Shown piece by piece: positions 54,160 through 61,253 of a stretch of 64,000 nt of DNA (its first letter is position 1; every line of letters begins with the position of its first letter). Source of the stretch: Bacteroidales bacterium (GTDB lineage Bacteria > Bacteroidota > Bacteroidia > Bacteroidales > P3). Location of the stretch: the NCBI GenBank assembly GCA_009783885.1, contig WRCN01000006.1, forward strand, positions 1 through 64,000. The letters are read 5' to 3'. A program made the position numbers and the translations under genes. Below the pieces are notes generated by a model that worked only from the letters and a program-made list of their open reading frames with translations, ran no database searches and was not told where the DNA came from.

Positions 54160-55545
54160 ATGAATCTGAACAAGCAAATTTTGAAACAGCACGCAGGCAT
54201 CATTTTAGCCCTTGTGTTAATGTTGATGAGTTGTCAAAGAAACACCGGTTATGGTCAATTGATCGGTGTGCAGGACAGAAATCGAGCCATTCCTCCAATT
54301 CCACACGGAATGGTTTATATTCCAAGCGGACATTTCATCATGGGTGCCGGTGGAGACGACCCTTCTTATTCCATGAATAACACACCTAGAACGGTTAGTA
54401 TTTCAGCCTTTTATATGGACGAAACAGAAATCACGAACAACCAGTATCGCCAATTTGTCAACTGGGTTATTGATTCGTTGAAGTTTCGACTTCTCGGTGA
54501 AGTTGATCCTGCTTTCTTGATTGAAGATCCAAATGATGAATATGGCGGTCTTCCGGCGATTAATTGGAGACATCGTCCTAGAAGATGGACTCCTGAGATG
54601 TTAGAAGCAATAGAACAGCTGTACACTCCGATAGAAGAGCGCTATTATCGTCGGAGAGAGATTGATACGCGCAAACTTAATTTTGAGTTTCAGACTTTCG
54701 ACTATCGCGCTGCTGCTCAACGTTCGGAAGGCGAAATAGATAGCAGATACGATGGAATTCACATGGCTTCATTCGCAACCCGTCCGCAATCACTCAGAAG
54801 TCGTGCCGGATATATCAGAAGGCATGTCGTGAATGTTTATCCCGATACACTTTGCTGGATTGTCGATTTTTCATATTCTTACAACGACCCTATGGTGCGT
54901 TCGTATTTCAGCAGTCCGATGTATGACCATTACCCCGTTGTCGGTGTGAATTGGCATCAAGCTAGAGCATTTGCTAAATGGAGAACCATTATGCATAACA
55001 ATGACTTAACCCGGAGAGGTTTTGCCGAATTGAATGAATATCGTTTGCCAACCGAAGCCGAATGGGAGTTCGCCGCTCGCGGTGGATTGGAATTGAATCC
55101 ATACCCATGGGGAGGCCCGTATGCCATGAATATGAACGGATGCTTGATTGGAAACTTCAAGCCTCAACGTGGAAAATATGCCCTTGATGGTGGTCTTTAT
55201 CCGGTTATCGTTGGACACTATGCACCTAACGACTACGGCTTATATGACATGATGGGCAATGTTGCCGAGTGGTGTATAGATATGTTCACAGAATCTAACG
55301 AAATGGCTCACGATTTCAATCCGGTTGTTGAATACGATGCCAAATCGGATGACCCAATGGCGAAAAAACGCAAAGTGATCAGAGGCGGTTCGTTCAAAGA
55401 TTTTGCCGAACTCTGCAAAGTTTACCATCGTCACTACGAATATCAAGACACTGCAAAATCCTATATCGGATTCCGTTGCGTAATGTCTTATCTTGGTCGA
55501 GATAGAAATGACAATATGAGAACAGCATCTAACGTTCACAGATAA
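54160..55545 (+). CDS. gldK: type IX secretion lipoprotein GldK/PorK
   Basis: This 461-residue lipoprotein has a signal peptide with lipobox LMSC (Cys25). A formylglycine-generating-enzyme-like domain follows (about 50-450): PHGMVYIPSGHFIMGAG, ETEITNNQYRQFVNW, RLPTEAEWEFAARGG, MMGNVAEWCIDMF and GFRCVM. The enzyme-like fold is structural here: GldK forms the periplasmic ring with GldN under the outer membrane. It is followed by gldL after a gap holding a family B repeat. Confidence 0.95.
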   Translation: MNLNKQILKQHAGIILALVLMLMSCQRNTGYGQLIGVQDRNRAIPPIPHGMVYIPSGHFIMGAGGDDPSYSMNNTPRTVSISAFYMDETEITNNQYRQFVNWVIDSLKFRLLGEVDPAFLIEDPNDEYGGLPAINWRHRPRRWTPEMLEAIEQLYTPIEERYYRRREIDTRKLNFEFQTFDYRAAAQRSEGEIDSRYDGIHMASFATRPQSLRSRAGYIRRHVVNVYPDTLCWIVDFSYSYNDPMVRSYFSSPMYDHYPVVGVNWHQARAFAKWRTIMHNNDLTRRGFAELNEYRLPTEAEWEFAARGGLELNPYPWGGPYAMNMNGCLIGNFKPQRGKYALDGGLYPVIVGHYAPNDYGLYDMMGNVAEWCIDMFTESNEMAHDFNPVVEYDAKSDDPMAKKRKVIRGGSFKDFAELCKVYHRHYEYQDTAKSYIGFRCVMSYLGRDRNDNMRTASNVHR

Positions 55546-55550
55546 TCAAT

Positions 55551-55610
55551 CGTAGGGGTGAGGTTAGCTCGCCCATCAAACAAGAGCGGCAGAGGATCAG
55601 CCTGCCCGCC
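55551..55610. repeat. diverged family B repeat between gldK and gldL
   Basis: It starts CGTAGGGGTGAGGTTAGCTC and ends CCTGCCCGCC. Hairpin pairing is partly decayed. It lies inside the type IX secretion operon. Confidence 0.6.
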
Positions 55611-55642
55611 AAAAAAAATAATCAATAAAACAAAAATATACT

Positions 55643-56353
55643 ATGGGACTTGTAAGAAAATTCAATGAAATTGTAAGAAGTAAAAAATACAGAGTTTTTA
55701 TGTCAATGCTCTATGGTTGGGGCGCATCACTCGTGATTTTGGGAGCTTTGTTTAAAATCAATCACTACCCCGGAGCCAACGTGATGCTTATCTTAGGGAT
55801 GGGCGTAGAAGCCCTCATTTTCTTCTTTTCCGCTTTTGAACCAATTCACGAAGAAGTTGATTGGACATTGGTGTATCCGGAATTAGCAGGAATGGGGCAT
55901 ACTGAAGGGTACAAACAACGTTCTTCAGAAGAAGAACGTATTCTCAGCGAAAAATTAGACAACTTGCTCAAAGCAGCACATATTGATGCCGAGTTAATCG
56001 AAAGTTTAAGTACTGGTTTGAACAAACTCAATGTTACGGCTAAATGTTTGAACGCATCAACAGACATTATGGGTGTGAACACAAATTATGCTGATCAATT
56101 GACTGTATTAACCGAAAGTTTGGGTCGTTTGAATGTACTTTATACTCAACAACTCGAAGCTTCGTCGCGCCAAATGGAAGCCACTGCAAAAGCTCAGGAC
56201 AACATGAACCGCATTGCTGAAACTTTAGCCGGCACATTAGAAAGTTCGGCAAAATATAAAGAAGAAATCAGCCATCTGGCGGAAAAAGTATCTTCGTTGG
56301 ATAAAATCTACGGCGGGATGCTATCAGCAATTAAAAACGTAGGAAACAATTAA
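55643..56353 (+). CDS. gldL: type IX secretion motor protein GldL/PorL
   Basis: This 236-residue inner-membrane protein has two membrane helices (about 17-36 and 43-65; SMLYGWGASLVILGALFK, the NHYPGAN turn, then LILGMGVEALIFFFSAFEP with the conserved helix-2 Glu). A long cytoplasmic coiled-coil tail follows (from about 85). GldL with GldM forms the proton-driven rotary motor of type IX secretion and gliding. The conserved Glu, Lys and motif order all appear intact. Confidence 0.95.
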   Translation: MGLVRKFNEIVRSKKYRVFMSMLYGWGASLVILGALFKINHYPGANVMLILGMGVEALIFFFSAFEPIHEEVDWTLVYPELAGMGHTEGYKQRSSEEERILSEKLDNLLKAAHIDAELIESLSTGLNKLNVTAKCLNASTDIMGVNTNYADQLTVLTESLGRLNVLYTQQLEASSRQMEATAKAQDNMNRIAETLAGTLESSAKYKEEISHLAEKVSSLDKIYGGMLSAIKNVGNN

Positions 56354-56358
56354 AAAAG

Positions 56359-56407
56359 GCACGAGGTACTGTGGGGGTACGAGGTTTTCCGAAGCACACC
56401 TCGCACC
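56359..56407. repeat. GAGGTGCGAG-type repeat between gldL and gldM
   Basis: GGCACGAGGTACTGTGGGGG and GAAGCACACCTCGCACC form an inverted pair. It is related to the element at 20686-20756. Confidence 0.6.
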
Positions 56408-56447
56408 AATTAAAATGATTAAACAACTAAACAAATAAAACAAGACT

Positions 56448-58004
56448 ATGGCCGGAGGCAAACAAACCCCAAGGCAGAAATTGATCGGCATGATGTATTT
56501 GGTGCTAACAGCGATGTTAGCGCTGAATGTGTCGAGTGCCGTTTTATGGTCTTTCCTGACTATAAACGATAGTATTGTAGCGACCAACAGAAACTTCGAA
56601 TCAAAGATCGCTGATACATACGCTATTTTCGATAGAGCCTTAGCTGAAAACAGGGAAAAAACACAAGCAAATTTCGACAAAGCTCAAGAAGCAAGACGAT
56701 TAACGGCAGAATTTCGGCAGTACGTTGAGAATTTAAGAATTCTCATGATTCAAGATGCAGTACGCGGTATTTCGGTCGATGAGGCGAGAGTGCTTAATCC
56801 ACATGAGATTCGTCGTCAAGACAATTACGATACACCATCTCGGATTTTTATAGAGCAAGGCAGGGGTGAGGAACTTCGTGAAAAAATCGAAGAATATGAG
56901 AGGGCCATGCTGGCACTTTTACCGAACGAAGAGTCACGAAAACATATCAAATCGCCATTTAATACGACTGGGCCGTTTTTTGATGCAAACGGAAGGGAAG
57001 TTTCTTGGGAAAGAGCCAACTTCTTTAAAACCATTATTGTTGCAGCTATCGCCATTTTGAATAAATTAGAAAACGATGCTATGAATTTGGAGTTCGACGT
57101 TGTGAATGAACTCTTCCGTTTAGTGTCTGCAGGCGATTTGACATTCGACAATGTGCAGGCAAGAATTGTTCCAAAATCCACATTTGTCGCACTTGGCGAA
57201 ACATTTGAAGCCGAAATATTTTTGGTCGCTTTCGACTCTAGAACAAGGATTACAGCTAATGTTAACGGTCAAATCCTCAACAGTAGAGACGGTGTAATTA
57301 ATTTTACATCACCAACCACAAGAGAAGGTGTTTTTCCGGTTACAGGATACATCAATTTGCCTGGAGGAGACACATATCCATTCCGAACCGAATATATCGT
57401 GGCTCGTCCTCCGGCAACAGTTTCGGCAGACCAGATGAATGTGTTCTACATTGGTGTTGATAATCCTATTACCGTCGCTGTGGGTGGCGCTGATCCCACC
57501 ACCGTTCGTACGACGATTTCCGGAAACGGAAACACCGTTGAAAGAGTTGCCGGTAGCGCCAATAATTATATTGTCCGTGTAACCTCGCCCGGCGAAGTAA
57601 CAGTTACATTAAGTGTGCAAACCGGAACCACATCCAGAGTTGCAGGGACGTCCAGATTCCGCGTGAAACGCGTGCCGGATCCCATCGCCGTGGTAGTTGG
57701 TATGGACGACAACGCAACCTCTATAAACAGAGACCAATTTGCAAATTCCGCAGGTTTATTACCTAGAATGCCGAGAGATTTCGACTTCCTTTTGCCAAAT
57801 TTAAGAATAAACTCGTTCACGATGACAACCACCATAGGTGGCGATATTACACCATTCAGATCAAACTCCAACCGTTTTACTGATGAGATGTTCACTGCAA
57901 TTCGAAATTCTAGAAGGGGTCAAAGATTCTTTTTTGAAGATATCATGTGTCAAATGCCTACGGGGCCAACACAATTACGATCCTTTGTATTAACTATTCA
58001 ATAA
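56448..58004 (+). CDS. gldM: type IX secretion motor/shaft protein GldM/PorM
   Basis: This 518-residue protein has one membrane helix near the N-terminus (about 14-36; RQKLIGMMYLVLTAMLALNV), matching the family precisely. The periplasmic part is made of a helical domain and several beta domains (from about 230; FVALGETFEAEIFLVAFDS and repeated strands). GldM dimers form the shaft that passes torque from GldL to the GldK/GldN ring. Length is typical. Confidence 0.95.
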   Translation: MAGGKQTPRQKLIGMMYLVLTAMLALNVSSAVLWSFLTINDSIVATNRNFESKIADTYAIFDRALAENREKTQANFDKAQEARRLTAEFRQYVENLRILMIQDAVRGISVDEARVLNPHEIRRQDNYDTPSRIFIEQGRGEELREKIEEYERAMLALLPNEESRKHIKSPFNTTGPFFDANGREVSWERANFFKTIIVAAIAILNKLENDAMNLEFDVVNELFRLVSAGDLTFDNVQARIVPKSTFVALGETFEAEIFLVAFDSRTRITANVNGQILNSRDGVINFTSPTTREGVFPVTGYINLPGGDTYPFRTEYIVARPPATVSADQMNVFYIGVDNPITVAVGGADPTTVRTTISGNGNTVERVAGSANNYIVRVTSPGEVTVTLSVQTGTTSRVAGTSRFRVKRVPDPIAVVVGMDDNATSINRDQFANSAGLLPRMPRDFDFLLPNLRINSFTMTTTIGGDITPFRSNSNRFTDEMFTAIRNSRRGQRFFFEDIMCQMPTGPTQLRSFVLTIQ

Positions 58005-58020
58005 CAAACTCGCTATAATT

Positions 58021-58875
58021 ATGAAAAATTTAATCGTTTTAAGCATCGTTTTTTTGGCATTTATCGCCACCGAACGCTCGCAAGCTCAAGTTGTGGAAAA
58101 CAGACCGCCTTTGGATGGCTTTTTCGAAAAAGTGAATAATGTAGGCATAGAGCCTCGCCCGTACGTATTTGTACGTGAAGCCGATGTATATATCACACGA
58201 CGTGTTTGGAGAACAATTGACTTTCGTTTGAAATTCAACCAGTTTTTCTATTTTCCCGTTCAACCTATTCGAGACCGTGTAAGTTTCATGAGTATGGTGA
58301 TGACCGGCCTTGAAGAAGGCACCATCACAGCTTTCGATGCCATGACAGACGACTTCAGAAAACCTATCACCTTTGAGGAATTCATGGCCGCAAACACCAG
58401 AGTGGTTGAAAGAGATGTAGAGGATTTGGATAATCCCGGAGAATATATCAGACGTTCGGATACCTCAAGATTTAGCAACGAAGATGTGAAATTGCTTCGT
58501 GTAAAAGAAGATTGGTTTATCGACCGTCAGCGGGGTGTTCGCGATATTCGCATCATAGGATTGTGTCCGGTTCTTCAACGATTTGACGAAATGGGTAACC
58601 TTATAGGTAATCAACCTCTGTTTTGGCTTCATTATGAAAGTTGCAGAAATTTGTTTGCCAATACCGACGCCTTCAACCGTCACAACTCTGTCATGCGTAT
58701 GTCGTATGACGATGTGTTTGCGTGGAAACGTTTTTTCAACAGTTTCATCATTAAAATTGACAATCAACAGGATCGTTCAATCAATGAATACCTTTCCGGT
58801 TGGCAACTTTTGGCCGAATCCGAGCGCATAAAAATTATGTTGTTGAATTTGGAGGAGGATCTTTGGGAATATTAG
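58021..58875 (+). CDS. gldN: type IX secretion protein GldN/PorN
   Basis: This 284-residue periplasmic protein has a signal peptide ending near RSQA. Family features: DVYITRRVWRTIDFRLKFNQ and YFPVQPIRDRVSFMSMVMTG near the N-terminus, EDWFIDRQRGVRDIRIIGLC in the middle, and YDDVFAWKRFFNSFI near the end. It binds GldK to form the outer-membrane-associated ring. It starts 16 bases after gldM and ends the operon, followed by a repeat that doubles as a terminator. Confidence 0.95.
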   Translation: MKNLIVLSIVFLAFIATERSQAQVVENRPPLDGFFEKVNNVGIEPRPYVFVREADVYITRRVWRTIDFRLKFNQFFYFPVQPIRDRVSFMSMVMTGLEEGTITAFDAMTDDFRKPITFEEFMAANTRVVERDVEDLDNPGEYIRRSDTSRFSNEDVKLLRVKEDWFIDRQRGVRDIRIIGLCPVLQRFDEMGNLIGNQPLFWLHYESCRNLFANTDAFNRHNSVMRMSYDDVFAWKRFFNSFIIKIDNQQDRSINEYLSGWQLLAESERIKIMLLNLEEDLWEY

Positions 58876-58892
58876 TTTTTTTTCATATTGGT

Positions 58893-58958
58893 CGTAGGGG
58901 CGGGGTTTACCTGCCCCTTTTTTTTATTGTAGGGGCGAGCGAACCCCGCCCCTACAAT
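58893..58958 (+). repeat. family B repeat acting as terminator of the gld operon
   Basis: The first hairpin (GGGGCGGGGTTTACCTGCCCC) is followed by a run of nine T, the form of an intrinsic terminator. The second hairpin (GTAGGGGCGAGCGAACCCCG to CCCCTAC) lies just before the recG promoter. Confidence 0.75.
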
Positions 58959-58972
58959 TTCATTTTTTTTCG

Positions 58973-58980
58973 TATCTTTG
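58973..58980 (+). promoter_or_regulatory. -7 element overlapping the recG start
   Basis: TATCTTTG, then CATGGTG. The ATG at 58982 is only one base from the element and is probably upstream of the transcript start. The in-frame GTG at 58985 is four bases away, the spacing seen for mutS2, and is the likelier start. Confidence 0.65.
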
Positions 58981-58981
58981 C

Positions 58982-61096
58982 ATGGTGATAAACGACTATT
59001 TAAATACACCCATCGAATTTTTAAAAGGCATAGGGCCACAGCGGGGCGCTTTGCTTCGCAAAGAAATTGGCGTGTTTTCGTTTGATGATTTGCTAAATTA
59101 TCTGCCGTTTCGGTACGTTGACAAGAGCAGTTATGTCAAAATTGGTGATATATGTGGGGGCGGGGTATGCCCCGCTCCTACACATGTTTTAATTCAAGGC
59201 AAAATTTTAAGTAAAGAAACAGTCGGCGCAAAGTTCAAATCTCGTTTGGTGGTTCGATTTGCTGACGAAACAGGCGAAATAGATTTGATTTGGTTTAAAG
59301 GTGTGAAATGGATTAGCGAAAAATTGAAAATCGGCGAAACGTACGTGATTTTCGGAAAACCCACATTATTCAAACAAACCTACAATTTCACACATCCCGA
59401 AATTGATTTGGCAAGCGAAACTAAACTGCAAAAAGGAGGTCTGTTTCCGATGTATAATACCTCGGAAACCATGAAAAACAGAGGTCTTACGTCAAAAGCC
59501 ATCAGTAAATTGATGCAAACGCTTTTAGACGGACTCCCCGCCCCTATTCCTGAAATTTTACCATCATCCGTTTTAGGAAAATATCTCTTGATTTCGCGAG
59601 ATTCCGCTTTACATTTGGTACATTTTCCAAAGCATCAAGACGAATTGGTTCGCGCTCAAAATCGAATCAAATTTGAAGAGTTGTTTTTGTTGCAAATGCG
59701 CGTTTTGAAGCAAAAATCGCAAAACCATTTAGAAAAAAGTTACGTGTTTTCCAAAGTAGGCGATTATTTTAATCATTTTTACAAGGAGAATTTGCCATTT
59801 TCGCTCACAGGTGCACAACAACGTGTAGTGAAAGAAATTCGCAAAGATTTAGGAAGCGGATTTCAAATGAACCGATTGTTACAAGGCGATGTGGGTAGTG
59901 GAAAAACATTGGTAGCGCTGATGGCTATGCTTATCGCTGCCGACAACGGTTTCCAGTCGTGCCTGATGGCGCCAACTGAAATTTTGGCACAACAACATTT
60001 CAAAAGTATTCAAAAATTTTTAACCGGATTAGATATTGGCGTTGGCTTGCTCACCGGTTCTACGAAAACGAAGGAACGCCGCGAGTTGCACGAAGACTTG
60101 CAAAACGGCAAAATCAAAATTTTAATCGGCACACACGCCCTAATCGAAGATGTGGTGCAATTTCAAAAACTCGGACTTTGTGTGATCGACGAACAACACC
60201 GTTTCGGAGTAGCGCAACGCTCCAAACTTTGGAGCAAAAGTCAGTTTCCTCCTCATATTTTGGTGATGACCGCAACACCCATTCCACGTACGTTAGCAAT
60301 GACGTTGTATGGTGATTTGGATACGTCTGTTATTGATGAACTTCCACCAAATCGAAAACCTATACAAACATTGCATCGCTACGATAATGCTCGTTTAAAA
60401 CTATACGAATTTCTCAAACAGGAAATCCGAAAAGGTCGACAAATTTATGTGGTATATCCGCTCATCAAAGAATCAGAAAAACTGGATTTGAAAGATTTGG
60501 AAGAAGGCTATTTCACGATGTGTGCAGAGTTTCCGCGTCCGGAATTTCAAGTGAGTATTTTACACGGAAAAATGCCTCCTTAGGAAAAAGATTTGGGCAT
60601 GAAATTATTTGCGGAAAACAAAACGCAAATCATGGTTTCGACCACCGTGATTGAGGTTGGCGTGGATGTACCCAACGCCACGGTGATGGTCATTGAAAAC
60701 GCCGAACGCTTTGGTCTTTCGCAACTTCATCAGTTGCGTGGACGCGTAGGCAGAGGCGCCGATCAAAGTTATTGCATTTTGATGTCGCACCACAAACTCA
60801 GCAGTGATGCTAAACAACGATTAGACACTATGGTGAAAACCAACGATGGGTTCAAGATTGCTGAAGTTGACCTGCAATTACGAGGTCCGGGTGACATTCA
60901 AGGCACTCAGCAAAGCGGAGCATTGAATTTTAAATTGGCCGATCTGACCAAAGACGAACGCATTATTCGCGCTGCACGTGTCGCTGCAGGTTTAGTGTTG
61001 GATGAAGATCCGAATTTGACTCAACCTCAACACCAAATGCTCAACTGTTATCTTCGAAAATTATTCGGAGAAACTGTTTGGTCAAAGATTTCTTAA
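58982..61096 (+). pseudogene. recG: ATP-dependent DNA helicase RecG, interrupted by in-frame TAG
   Basis: RecG remodels stalled forks and Holliday junctions. The reading frame spans 704 codons plus a stop, the usual RecG size, but codon 534 is TAG (60581-60583). This splits it into an N-terminal part (58982-60583) and a C-terminal part (an ATG at 60599 could start it). The N-terminal part has the wedge/OB region, Walker A GDVGSGKTLVAL, DEQHRFGV and MTATPIPRTLA. Helicase motifs V and VI ([28 protein letters not shown]) lie after the stop, so the truncated product should be inactive. The frame is kept on both sides. A 32-base palindromic repeat is read in frame at residues of about 58-68. A recent nonsense mutation, a sequencing error or readthrough could explain the TAG. 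Confidence 0.85.
59153..59184. repeat. family B palindrome inside recG
   Basis: TGTGGGGGCGGGGTATGCCC continuing to CGCTCCTACACA. The core GCGGGG-TAT-GCCCCGC is a perfect hairpin. It encodes CGGGVCPAPTH between GDI and VLIQGKI of the recG OB fold. Confidence 0.8.
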
Positions 61097-61158
61097 CAAA
61101 ATGTTAACAATTTCATAAAAAAAAGCAATAAAAATTTGGTCGTTTGGAAAATTTTTCT

Positions 61159-61166
61159 TAACTTCG
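61159..61166 (+). promoter_or_regulatory. promoter of the SusC-like gene
   Basis: TAACTTCG is a variant -7 element, with TTG at 61136-61138, 20 bases upstream. The leader is about 85 bases, A-rich. Confidence 0.45.
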
Positions 61167-61253
61167 CAGTTCGAAATGTGTAAAACACCTTTATATTTTT
61201 TTAAGAACGAAACAACAACAACAAATCCAAATATTAACCAAAAACAAAAAAAC

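Noticed and set aside
60581..60583. TAG in recG as evidence of a reassigned amber codon
   Set aside because: TAG ends galE, mfd and the biotin carrier gene in this window, so it functions as a normal stop.
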